From JAYUHK01 sp043767025 (GTDB lineage: Bacteria > Bacteroidota > Bacteroidia > Chitinophagales > Saprospiraceae): 13,821 bases of DNA. The DNA lies in contig JAYUHK010000168.1 in NCBI GenBank assembly GCA_043767025.1, positions 1-13,821 on the forward strand, given 5' to 3'. Shown here one piece after another: positions 6,513-13,789 of the stretch; the first letter of the stretch is position 1, and each line of letters begins with the position of its first letter. The notes under the pieces were generated by a model. That model was not told where the DNA came from. It worked only from the letters and a program-made list of their open reading frames with translations, and made no database searches. The translations under genes were made by a program, and so were the position numbers.

Positions 6513-7688
6513 TTAAAAGGCGAAAGCAATCGCAAATGCAAGCACCGAAACTATCAAACCGTACATAAAAATACTGTAACAATAACTCAAATATTTATAT
6601 TTTTTTGACAACACGACTCCCAAAAAATAGAGGTCGCGCGTCATGCTGCTGTACAGATAATCATCGTCTTTCATCATCTCCATCATGCCCCAATGGAACT
6701 CGTCGAGCTTCATATTAAAGAAATTACCGAAGAACAATAAATTGCCTTTTCTGCGCAAAATATCTTCTTTTGTGACCCGTCCTTCTGTGATTTTTGGGCG
6801 CGTAGAGAGCGTCGCAAATATCATCGAAAGCAAACAAACAGTGAGTAAAATAATGGTTGGGGCGATGAATTTCGGCTGCCCAGCAAATTTTTTCTCAAAG
6901 CCTCCGATGAGCAACGAAATTACTATCGTATTGATACTCAACATAATATGCGCTTTGTTATCCGCCGTAGAGCTCAAACTAATATGCGTCCGATAGGTGG
7001 TGCGAAACATGGTTTCTACGCCTCTGCCGAGTTTGTCCTCTTTCTTATAATCTTCTATTGTCACCGACTTTTGTGACAGGCTTGGAGCTGCTTCTGCGCG
7101 GTCTTTTTGCAACCTTTTGAGATGTTTATTTTTTCTTTTTCCGTACAAGTCGCGCGCCGCCACAGTGTAGTATTGGTGTTGATTCATAAAATCCAACTCA
7201 AAATCTATCCACTCCAATTCGGACATTTTGTGCTGCTTGGTTGCCAGTATCTCTTGTCGAAGCCTGTCACATTTTTCCCAATAATTTTTTTTTCCGAGAT
7301 GACTCAAATCGGCATCGCAAATTATTTCTTCGAGCAAATTATTGGCTTTGGCGGCAAGGCGAGTGGCGGCAATACAACCCTCAATCTGTGCAATTTTTTC
7401 GTTTGGGAAGTGATTTTCTGCCAAAAATTTTAGAGCATATTCCGCACTGCGCACCTCGTGTCCGTCCGCGCCTTGGTCGTAGCCCGTATCGTGAAACCAC
7501 GCCGCTATTTCGAGTATTTCGCAGTCATCTTCCCCCAAATGACAGTATTCTCCCAGCTCTTGGACAGCTTGCACGACGTTCAGCGTGTGCTGAAAGTCGT
7601 GAAAAACATACTCCGAAGAAATATGTTTTTTAAAAAAATCGCCTACAAAATTCGATGTTTTTTGTAGAATATCCGACGTTACTTGCAT
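6513..7688 (-). CDS. HD-domain phosphohydrolase fused to a PycTM (Pycsar-effector-like) membrane domain
   Basis: This is a 391-residue two-part membrane protein. The N-terminal HD domain (about residues 15-195) has a metal-site series H30/H34 (HDFQHT), H66-D67 (WFHDTG), H77 and D125/D127 (CDADLSH), as in metal-dependent phosphohydrolases that cleave nucleotides or cyclic nucleotides. The C-terminal part (about 215-391) looks like the PycTM/DUF5706 family. It has an RGVETMFRTTYRTHISLSS helix and NKAHIMLSINTIVIS leading into a first membrane segment (about 247-263), a second (about 274-295) and a last one at the C-terminus (about 368-391). In Pycsar antiphage systems PycTM effectors respond to cUMP or cCMP by damaging the membrane. 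No cyclase gene is adjacent here. The gene follows the WD40 gene by 47 bases on the same strand. The HD-PycTM assignment comes from pattern recognition, not from a search. Confidence 0.85.
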   Translation of the reverse strand: MQVTSDILQKTSNFVGDFFKKHISSEYVFHDFQHTLNVVQAVQELGEYCHLGEDDCEILEIAAWFHDTGYDQGADGHEVRSAEYALKFLAENHFPNEKIAQIEGCIAATRLAAKANNLLEEIICDADLSHLGKKNYWEKCDRLRQEILATKQHKMSELEWIDFELDFMNQHQYYTVAARDLYGKRKNKHLKRLQKDRAEAAPSLSQKSVTIEDYKKEDKLGRGVETMFRTTYRTHISLSSTADNKAHIMLSINTIVISLLIGGFEKKFAGQPKFIAPTIILLTVCLLSMIFATLSTRPKITEGRVTKEDILRRKGNLLFFGNFFNMKLDEFHWGMMEMMKDDDYLYSSMTRDLYFLGVVLSKKYKYLSYCYSIFMYGLIVSVLAFAIAFAF

Positions 7689-7735
7689 AAATTAAATTTT
7701 TAAAAACGCCTAAAGATAAGTCTTCTGTCGCTACT

Positions 7736-8647
7736 TCACAACTCTATTTTCCAAACCATGAGCGTAAAATCATCGCTGCCCGACACGAGCAAATCGTCGT
7801 ACTCCGACCAAAAAAGCGTATTTACGGAGCGTTTATGTCCGCCGTCACGAATGGGTTCTATTACTTTTAAGAGTTCAAAATTCTCTGCGTCCCAAATTTT
7901 TATCATTTTATCGCGGCTTGCTGTCGCAAAAATATGCCCTTTTGGGTGAAATACGATACTATTAATGGTGAACCAATGTGCAGATTGCGCCGAAATTTCT
8001 TTGTAATTATCCTCTGAATTCCAACTTTTCAGTTGTGCGTCGCGTCCGCCTGAAACTAAAATATTTTTATTTTTGGAAAATTGCAACGCGAAAATAGAAC
8101 TTTGATGCGCCGACTGAATGATTTTATTCACCCCCAATGTCGTTTTATCCAACAAATAAATATTTCCGTCGCTCGCCCCGACGGCGATTTCGTTGCGTTG
8201 CGGACAAAAATTCATGCTCCGCAATGCCGAGTTAGAAAGCTGAATACTCTCTGTAGCACGACCTTTTGCTACGTTCCAACGGCTCAACAGACCATCGCCG
8301 CCTGCTGTAAATAATTGATTGTCAAATAGTTGTATAGAAAAAATACCTTTTTTTTGCTGCGCAATATTTTGTGTTCGATGAGGCTCGTCAAGGTCAATCC
8401 AATGCACGCCGCCGTCCCGATTGCCTACCACCAACCGCCGCTCGTCGGGTATCTGCAAAAGGGAATAAATGCTGGTTTCGGCTTTTGCTATGAGTTTTCC
8501 GGGTGCTTCGGACTGCGCCAAATCCCATTCTACCACCCAGCCGTCGCCTGCTCCCGACAAGATTTTATGCGGATTTTCGCCCTTCGTCAAGGCGAAAACC
8601 GCTCCCTGATGTCCAATCCAGTGCGCAATTTTTGTTACTTTTATCAC
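7736..8647 (-). CDS. Cytoplasmic WD40-repeat protein (seven-bladed propeller)
   Basis: This 303-residue protein consists almost wholly of seven WD40-type repeats, just enough for one closed beta-propeller. Blade starts are near residues 12, 55, 96, 137, 179, 222 and 266, with recognisable GH and W/D turns such as AGDGWVVEWD, GGRDAQLKSWN, ASRDKMIKIWD and GSDDFTLMVWK. There is no signal peptide or membrane segment, so it is probably a cytoplasmic scaffold binding proteins or peptides. No enzymatic function is visible. The start is GTG at 8645-8647: an in-frame TAG directly precedes it and no internal Met lies near the N-terminus. A TAATTTTG box is found about 30 bases upstream. The next gene on the strand, the HD-PycTM fusion, begins 47 bases after its stop, so the two may be co-transcribed. 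Confidence 0.9.
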   Translation of the reverse strand: MIKVTKIAHWIGHQGAVFALTKGENPHKILSGAGDGWVVEWDLAQSEAPGKLIAKAETSIYSLLQIPDERRLVVGNRDGGVHWIDLDEPHRTQNIAQQKKGIFSIQLFDNQLFTAGGDGLLSRWNVAKGRATESIQLSNSALRSMNFCPQRNEIAVGASDGNIYLLDKTTLGVNKIIQSAHQSSIFALQFSKNKNILVSGGRDAQLKSWNSEDNYKEISAQSAHWFTINSIVFHPKGHIFATASRDKMIKIWDAENFELLKVIEPIRDGGHKRSVNTLFWSEYDDLLVSGSDDFTLMVWKIEL

Positions 8648-8676
8648 CTAAACTTTTTTTGAAATAAAATATTGCA

Positions 8677-8684
8677 CAAAATTA
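8677..8684 (-). promoter_or_regulatory. Bacteroidota-type -7 box upstream of the WD40 gene
   Basis: TAATTTTG on the minus strand matches TAnnTTTG and ends 29 bases before the GTG start of the WD40 gene. Its position is almost the same as that of the box before icmF, which supports both. No clear -33 element is visible. Confidence 0.55.
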
Positions 8685-8733
8685 GTCCAATAAAACTGCT
8701 GTATTTGATAAAGAAGTGATTATTTTTGCCAAG

Positions 8734-9375
8734 ATGCCATTAATTCACCATTTTTCGTCGCCGCAATTCACTTTCGCACTTTGGGAAATCCACGAGTCGG
8801 ATGATTTTTTTGTAAAAAAATTAATTCTCAAGCCGTCGGAATTAATAGAAATTTCGATGCTTCGTGACCGAAAAAAAATAGAATGGTTGGCAAGTCGCTG
8901 GCTGCTTCACGAGCTTTTGGGCAACGAAAATGACCGCCAAGTATGCCTGAAAGATGAACACGGAAAGCCATATTTGGAAGGTTCGAGCCAGCATATTTCA
9001 TTGAGTCATTCTCAAAATCAAGTAGCCGTAATTATCTCTAAAAAATGTATTGGAATTGATATTCAGCGAGTTACGAAAAAAATAGAGCGCATTGCGCCAA
9101 AATTTATGCGTCCCGAAGAAATAAATTCGTTGAGCAAAGACGGACAATATTTGGAGCATCTTCACGTTTTTTGGGGAGCCAAAGAGTGTCTTTACAAAGC
9201 ATACGGGCGGCGCGGATTGGACTTTCGGAAACATATTTTTGTGACACCTTTTTTATACACAGTTCCTTTTGGTGAGTGTGACGGGCGAGTAGAGAATGAT
9301 ACTTTTTCTGCTCAATATCATATTTTTTTTGAAAAAAGAAATGAATTTATTTTAGTCTATGCAATCGAAAAATAA
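8734..9375 (+). CDS. 4'-phosphopantetheinyl transferase (Sfp type)
   Basis: The enzyme moves the phosphopantetheine arm of CoA onto a conserved Ser of acyl, aryl or peptidyl carrier proteins. From ATG at 8734 the product is 213 residues, normal for Sfp-type enzymes. Motifs in order are GKPYL (77-81), HISLSHS (87-93), GIDIQ (107-111) with Mg-binding D109, and the WGAKECLYKAYG signature (147-158) with K150 and E151. The acidic residue that usually follows in GIDIE is Gln here (Q111), as in some transferases of this type. The frame is open from a GTG at 8716, but ATG 8734 gives the better N-terminus. The gene is divergent from the WD40 gene (86 bases apart). Its 3' end overlaps the next lipoprotein gene by 17 bases. 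No carrier-protein or biosynthetic cluster is seen nearby, so it may serve the housekeeping carrier protein. Confidence 0.92.
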   Translation: MPLIHHFSSPQFTFALWEIHESDDFFVKKLILKPSELIEISMLRDRKKIEWLASRWLLHELLGNENDRQVCLKDEHGKPYLEGSSQHISLSHSQNQVAVIISKKCIGIDIQRVTKKIERIAPKFMRPEEINSLSKDGQYLEHLHVFWGAKECLYKAYGRRGLDFRKHIFVTPFLYTVPFGECDGRVENDTFSAQYHIFFEKRNEFILVYAIEK

Positions 9376-9832
9376 CAACTTTTTAGCTCAAAAAAATCTT
9401 ATTTTTTTGACTATTTTTTTACTCTTTGTGACATCGTGTAAAAACAAAACTGTCAATTTGCAAACTAATTCGGAGCAAGAATTGAGGGTTGCTGCTTTTG
9501 AAGATTTTTACCAAAAATTTCACTCGGATAGTTTGTTTCAGGTGGCGCACATTAGTTTTCCGTTGGAGGGCTTGCCGTCGGGTGCAGACAGCACGGTGTT
9601 TGCAGGAGGTACTTTTTACCACCAAAAAGCGGGCTGGCGAATGCAACATTCCTTGCAAGAAATGGACAAAGATATGGATTATCACCGTACTTTGAGCGTC
9701 GTGTCCCCCGAATTTATGCGCGAAGTCATCTTCAAAAATGACAGCACTTACGCAATGGAGCGAAAGTTTGCCTACATGGATTCTACGTGGATTTTGATTT
9801 ATTACGCCGGAATGAACAAGTTAAGAAAGTGA
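9359..9832 (+). CDS. Small putative lipoprotein of unknown function
   Basis: This 157-residue protein begins with a lipoprotein signal peptide: a hydrophobic stretch at 13-24 followed by VTSC, so C27 would be the lipidated residue. The mature part contains EDFYQKFHSDSLFQVAHISFPLEGLP, a fold-like start I associate loosely with DUF4348-type Bacteroidota lipoproteins, but this is a weak resemblance. No catalytic motif is apparent. The ATG at 9359 lies inside the end of the phosphopantetheinyl transferase gene (17-base overlap, different frame), so translational coupling is likely. The stop is only 14 bases from the end of the convergent acyltransferase gene. Confidence 0.8.
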   Translation: MQSKNNNFLAQKNLIFLTIFLLFVTSCKNKTVNLQTNSEQELRVAAFEDFYQKFHSDSLFQVAHISFPLEGLPSGADSTVFAGGTFYHQKAGWRMQHSLQEMDKDMDYHRTLSVVSPEFMREVIFKNDSTYAMERKFAYMDSTWILIYYAGMNKLRK

Positions 9833-9846
9833 GCAATATGGAACAC

Positions 9847-10716
9847 TTATTCCAGATTGTGTTTCCATCTTTTGTGTGACCATAGCCAGTTAGCTGGATT
9901 TTTTTGTATAATTTCTTCCAATTTTGTGACATACAGTTTTGTAATTTCAGAATCCGCTATTTCTGTCGGATTGTCGCAAATCAAAGCTACTTTTACCTCA
10001 TAAAAACCGCGCCGCACTCGATAGACATCGTTGTAATAAACAGGAAAATCCATTTTCTGGGCGATACTTCCCACTCCGGGCAGCCATGCAGTTTCTTGGT
10101 TCAAGAACCGAACTCGGTGCGCAGTCCTCAAATTGGACGGCGACTGGTCGCCGATTAGAATAAAACTTGCCTGCTGATTCGCAAAATTTTGTACTACTTG
10201 GCGGGTTTCTTCCATCGCCACACCTACGATACCGAAGCGCGTGCGTCGTTGCAACATAAAGGTATTCATGTAAGGATTTTTTATTGCCTTATAAACTCCC
10301 ACCACAGGCTGACGCAGCCCAAAACGAGGAGTAATTATCAACCATTCCCAATTCGTATAGTGTCCGCCACTAAAAATTATAGAGCGCGGCTCTGCCATCA
10401 TCTTTCTAAATTCGGGCGTGTCAATAAATTTATACCGCTTGAGAAGTGTCTGTTCGCTCATCGTCAGTCCCTTAATACCTTCCAACAAAATGTCACATAA
10501 GTTGGTATAAAAATTTTTTATTAATTTTTTGATATCTGTTTCGTTCTTTTCTGGAAATGATTTTTCCAAATTATTTTTTATCACTTTATATCTGTATTTT
10601 ATTACATATAAAAAAATAAAATATAATAAATCTGAAAGGCGATACAACACCCAAAAAGGGATAAGCCCAAAAAACCAAACGCCGATTTTGAATAGAAAAA
10701 CGGAAATACGTTGCAT
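9847..10716 (-). CDS. LpxL/HtrB-family acyltransferase (lipid A late acyltransferase-like)
   Basis: The 289-residue product belongs to the LpxL/LpxM family of inner-membrane acyltransferases, which add secondary acyl chains to lipid A from acyl-ACP. An N-terminal membrane anchor (about residues 8-38) is followed by the HX4E catalytic motif in GGHYTNWEW (H119, E124). Further conserved blocks are RRTRFGI (157-163), IGDQSPSN (188-195, with D190) and the C-terminal NWLWSHKRWKH (276-286). The length is typical for the shorter Bacteroidota members. Start ATG at 10714-10716 has no Shine-Dalgarno, in line with neighbouring genes. A palindromic TACCTTTA box lies about 20 bases upstream and is shared with the divergent GH92 gene. 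It is convergent with the small lipoprotein gene. Whether it acts on lipid A or on another lipid cannot be settled here. Confidence 0.88.
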   Translation of the reverse strand: MQRISVFLFKIGVWFFGLIPFWVLYRLSDLLYFIFLYVIKYRYKVIKNNLEKSFPEKNETDIKKLIKNFYTNLCDILLEGIKGLTMSEQTLLKRYKFIDTPEFRKMMAEPRSIIFSGGHYTNWEWLIITPRFGLRQPVVGVYKAIKNPYMNTFMLQRRTRFGIVGVAMEETRQVVQNFANQQASFILIGDQSPSNLRTAHRVRFLNQETAWLPGVGSIAQKMDFPVYYNDVYRVRRGFYEVKVALICDNPTEIADSEITKLYVTKLEEIIQKNPANWLWSHKRWKHNLE

Positions 10717-10733
10717 AAACTGGATTTTTTTTT

Positions 10734-10747
10734 TACCTTTAAAGGTA
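10734..10747. promoter_or_regulatory. 14-bp perfect palindrome, possible shared divergent -7 element or operator
   Basis: TACCTTTAAAGGTA reads the same on both strands, and each strand carries TACCTTTA, one base from the Bacteroidota -7 consensus TAnnTTTG. It lies 17 bases before the acyltransferase ATG (minus) and 34 bases before the GH92 ATG (plus), in the only space between the divergent genes. It may serve both as -7 elements or as a repressor operator. Confidence 0.4.
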
Positions 10748-10781
10748 GAAAAATATTTTGCTTACCACACCACAATTTGCT

Positions 10782-13715
10782 ATGATTCTTCGTAATTTTT
10801 TTCTTTTGCTTTTTACAGCTGCCCAATTTTTTGCTTGCCAAGTGGCTTCGCCAAAGGTAGCTGCTGCCGTCAAACGCCCCGTCGAGTTTGTCAATCCGTT
10901 CATTGGGACGGGCGGACATGGTCATACTTATCCCGGCGCAACGCTGCCTTTTGGAATGGTTCAGCTCAGTCCTGACACCCGTTTGAGCGGTTGGGACGGC
11001 TGTGGGGGCTATCATTTTTCGGATAGTTTGGTCTATGGATTCAGCCATACGCATTTGAGTGGGACGGGCATCACAGACTATGGCGACGTGCTTTTGATGC
11101 CAACCGTCGGCGCGCCAACTATTCGGAACGGTGCGGACGGCGGCGCAGGCTATCGCGCTCATTTTTCTAAAAAAAATGAAATCGCAAAGGCTGGATATTA
11201 CAAAACCTTGCTCGATGATTTGGGCGTGACGGCAGAATTGACGGCGACTGTGAGAGCGGGTTTTCATCGCTACACATTTCCAAATTCTGTGGATTCAGGC
11301 AATATCGTCATTGACCTCAACCACCGAGATAAGGTTTTAGATGCCAGATTGACTTTGGTAAATGACAGTACGGTAGAGGGTTTTCGGGTGTCAAAAGAGT
11401 GGGCGCAAGAGCAACACATTTATTTTGTAGCGCAATTTTCAAAATCTATCCATGTCACAAAAAGTGATAGTTTAGGTAGAATATTCGCAGTTAGTTTTTC
11501 TACTCAAAAAGACAAACAGATTTTGGTGCGAGCCGGAATTTCAGCAGTCAGCATTGCGGGCGCAAAACAAAATTTGGCGAAAGAAATTCCACATTGGGAT
11601 TTTGACCGAACTCGAAACGAAGCAAGCGAAACGTGGAATACGGCTTTGAAAAAAATAGAAGTAGAAGGTGGAAGTTTGTCACAAAACACGATTTTTTATA
11701 CAGCTTTATACCACACAATGGTCGTCCCAAACGTTTTTCAGGACGTGGACGGAAAGTATCGTGGCATGGATAAAAAGATTCACCAAGCTACCGACCACAC
11801 ACAATATTCTGTGTTTTCTCTTTGGGATACTTACCGAGCTGCGCACCCGCTTTACACCATTTTGGAGCCAAGCAGAGTGACCGATTTTGTGAAGACTTTT
11901 TTGGCGCAATATGAGCAGGGCGGAAAGCTACCAGTTTGGGAGTTGGCTGCCAACGAAACAAATTGTATGATTGGCTACCACGCCGTTTCGGTCATCGCCG
12001 ACGCTTATGCGAAGGGTATCAAAAATTTTGATGCAGAAAAAGCTCTTGCAGCCATGCAGCACAGTGCCGACCAAGATGATTTTGGTTTAAAACCCTACAA
12101 ATCAAACGATTACATTCCTTTTGACCAAGAGTCAGAGTCTGTATCGAAGACTTTGGAGTACGCTTACGACGATTGGTGTATCTCTCAAATGGCAAAAAAT
12201 ATGGGAAAGGACAAAGTTTTTGCGTTTTACAATAGGCGTGCGCAAAATTATAAAAACCTATTTGACCCCGAAAGCGGGCTTTTTCGTGGGCGAGCAAACA
12301 ATACCTTTTTTGCGCCTTTTTTACCGTCGGAAGTGAACTTTAATTACACCGAAGCCAACGCTTGGCAGTATGGTTTTAGTGCGATGCACGACGTGTTGGG
12401 CTGGACTACTTTGCTCGGTGGGCAGGGCGGTTTAGACGAAAAATTGGATAGTCTTTTTGCGGCTTCTACGGCTACTTTTGGGCGCGAGCAGGCGGATATC
12501 ACAGGCTTGATTGGTCAATACGCACATGGCAACGAACCCAGTCACCACATTGCTTATATTTATAATTTTTTGCACCATCCTTGGAAGTCGGAGGAGAAAA
12601 TTCACTACATTTTGAATCATTTATACACCGACCAACCCGACGGATTGATTGGAAATGAAGACTGCGGACAAATGTCTGCGTGGTATGTAATGTCTGCGAT
12701 GGGGTTTTATCCAGCTTGTCCGGGCAGTCCGATGTATGTGATAGGTACGCCCATGTTTTCAAAAGTTACCATTCATTTGGAAAACGACAAAAAATTTATC
12801 ATAAAAGCGAATAATATTTCGGAGAAGAATTTTTACATCAATCAAGCTGCGCTCAATGGAAAAAGTTACCAAAAATCTTTTTTCTACCACAACGACTTGG
12901 CGGCAGGTGGCGAGTTGGTTTTTGAGATGTCTGACAAGCGAACTCAAGTGTGGGGAATTGGCGAAAACGATGTGCCGACTTTGGGTATCGAAACAGAACT
13001 AATTGTCCCTCAACCATTTGTGAAAAACGGAAAACATATTTTTAAAGATTCGATGTGCGTCGAACTTGGTAAAGCAAACCGAGAAACATCGATTTATTTT
13101 ACGACAGACGGCTCTGACCCAAGCGCACAAAATGCCAAATTATATTCTGCGCCTTTTTGGATTGATAAGACGACAACGCTCCGATGCATCGGTAAAATTC
13201 CTTCTTTGAGCGACTCCAAGACGGGAATTTCTGTTTTTACCAAAATTAACAGCAATACAAAAGTGTTAGTGTTGAGTTCGTTTGCGCCACAATACGCCGC
13301 AGAAGGAAAACAAGCGTTGGTGGACGGGATTCGGGGTGGCGGTGATTTCAGGATTCCCGGCTGGCAGGGATTTGAGGGCATTGATTTGGAGGCTGTCGTT
13401 GATTTGGGAGGCGCTCAAAAAATCAAAAAAATAGGTTTGAGTTGCTTGCAAGACATCAAATCTTGGATTTTTTTGCCGACCGAAGTTACTTTTTTTGACT
13501 CCAACGATGGACAACAATTTCAGCAAATTTCGGCACTAAAAAATCAAATTTCAGAGCAAAAAGAAGGACAAATATTTCAGACTTTTTCAATTCCTACCAA
13601 CGTATCGGCGCGTTTTCTAAAAGTCGTCGCCCGCAATCGCGGAAAAGTTCCCGAGTGGCACATTGGCGCAGGCGGAAAATCTTGGATTTTTGCAGACGAA
13701 ATTTTGATTGAATAA
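10782..13715 (+). CDS. GH92 alpha-mannosidase-like lipoprotein with Fn3-associated and discoidin-like C-terminus
   Basis: This is a predicted surface or periplasmic lipoprotein exo-mannosidase (calcium-dependent in studied GH92 enzymes). The 977 residues start with a lipoprotein-like signal (hydrophobic 5-17, QFFAC, C19). GH92 hallmarks follow: FVNPFIGTGGHGHTYPGATLPFG (36-58), GFSHTHLSGTG (86-96), SLWDTYRAAHP (346-356), YTEANAWQY (522-530, E524 a candidate general acid), HGNEPSHH (582-589) and GNEDCGQMSAWY (624-635, acidic candidate base). Past about 735 comes a chitobiase/Fn3-associated-like module (IYFTTDGSDP, 771-780), then a discoidin/F5-8C-like domain (about 830-977). I prefer ATG 10782 over the in-frame TTG at 10758, because the signal sequence then starts at the N-terminus. 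No SusC/SusD pair or other glycosidase is adjacent. Alpha-1,2-linkage preference is common in the family but unproven here. Confidence 0.93.
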   Translation: MILRNFFLLLFTAAQFFACQVASPKVAAAVKRPVEFVNPFIGTGGHGHTYPGATLPFGMVQLSPDTRLSGWDGCGGYHFSDSLVYGFSHTHLSGTGITDYGDVLLMPTVGAPTIRNGADGGAGYRAHFSKKNEIAKAGYYKTLLDDLGVTAELTATVRAGFHRYTFPNSVDSGNIVIDLNHRDKVLDARLTLVNDSTVEGFRVSKEWAQEQHIYFVAQFSKSIHVTKSDSLGRIFAVSFSTQKDKQILVRAGISAVSIAGAKQNLAKEIPHWDFDRTRNEASETWNTALKKIEVEGGSLSQNTIFYTALYHTMVVPNVFQDVDGKYRGMDKKIHQATDHTQYSVFSLWDTYRAAHPLYTILEPSRVTDFVKTFLAQYEQGGKLPVWELAANETNCMIGYHAVSVIADAYAKGIKNFDAEKALAAMQHSADQDDFGLKPYKSNDYIPFDQESESVSKTLEYAYDDWCISQMAKNMGKDKVFAFYNRRAQNYKNLFDPESGLFRGRANNTFFAPFLPSEVNFNYTEANAWQYGFSAMHDVLGWTTLLGGQGGLDEKLDSLFAASTATFGREQADITGLIGQYAHGNEPSHHIAYIYNFLHHPWKSEEKIHYILNHLYTDQPDGLIGNEDCGQMSAWYVMSAMGFYPACPGSPMYVIGTPMFSKVTIHLENDKKFIIKANNISEKNFYINQAALNGKSYQKSFFYHNDLAAGGELVFEMSDKRTQVWGIGENDVPTLGIETELIVPQPFVKNGKHIFKDSMCVELGKANRETSIYFTTDGSDPSAQNAKLYSAPFWIDKTTTLRCIGKIPSLSDSKTGISVFTKINSNTKVLVLSSFAPQYAAEGKQALVDGIRGGGDFRIPGWQGFEGIDLEAVVDLGGAQKIKKIGLSCLQDIKSWIFLPTEVTFFDSNDGQQFQQISALKNQISEQKEGQIFQTFSIPTNVSARFLKVVARNRGKVPEWHIGAGGKSWIFADEILIE

Positions 13716-13789
13716 TTCGTGTTAAGTAGTTATAAGTTTTTAGTTTTTAATTTTGAGTCATCATAAACTATTGAAAATCAACGAATTAT
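13712..13789. repeat. 9-bp inverted repeat flanking the intergenic stretch after GH92
   Basis: ATAATTCGT (13712-13720, overlapping the GH92 stop) is repeated in inverse as ACGAATTAT (13781-13789), overlapping the ATG of the edge frame, with 60 bases between. In AT-rich DNA this could be chance. It might also mark an operator pair or the edge of an inserted element. Confidence 0.25.
13748..13755 (+). promoter_or_regulatory. Bacteroidota-type -7 box near the right edge
   Basis: TAATTTTG on the plus strand matches TAnnTTTG and lies 32 bases before an ATG at 13788. This is the spacing seen for icmF and the WD40 gene. It suggests a further gene begins at the edge. Confidence 0.4.

Noticed and set aside
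6361..8715. A complete Pycsar system with a pyrimidine cyclase
   Set aside because: The only neighbours of the HD-PycTM gene are a WD40 protein and icmF. Neither is a nucleotide cyclase.
8721..8728. TATTTTTG as the promoter of the phosphopantetheinyl transferase
   Set aside because: It fits TAnnTTTG but lies only 5 bases before the ATG, which would give an almost leaderless transcript, and T-rich matches are easy by chance. It was left out as a feature.
8716..8733. GTG start at 8716 for the phosphopantetheinyl transferase
   Set aside because: It adds six residues ahead of a normal-looking N-terminus, and a TATTTTTG box at 8721-8728 lies within that stretch.
9839..9854. TGGAA/TTCCA hairpin between the convergent lipoprotein and acyltransferase genes
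   Set aside because: The stem is only 5 bp, with no T-run on either strand and overlap with the acyltransferase stop. It is too weak to call a terminator.
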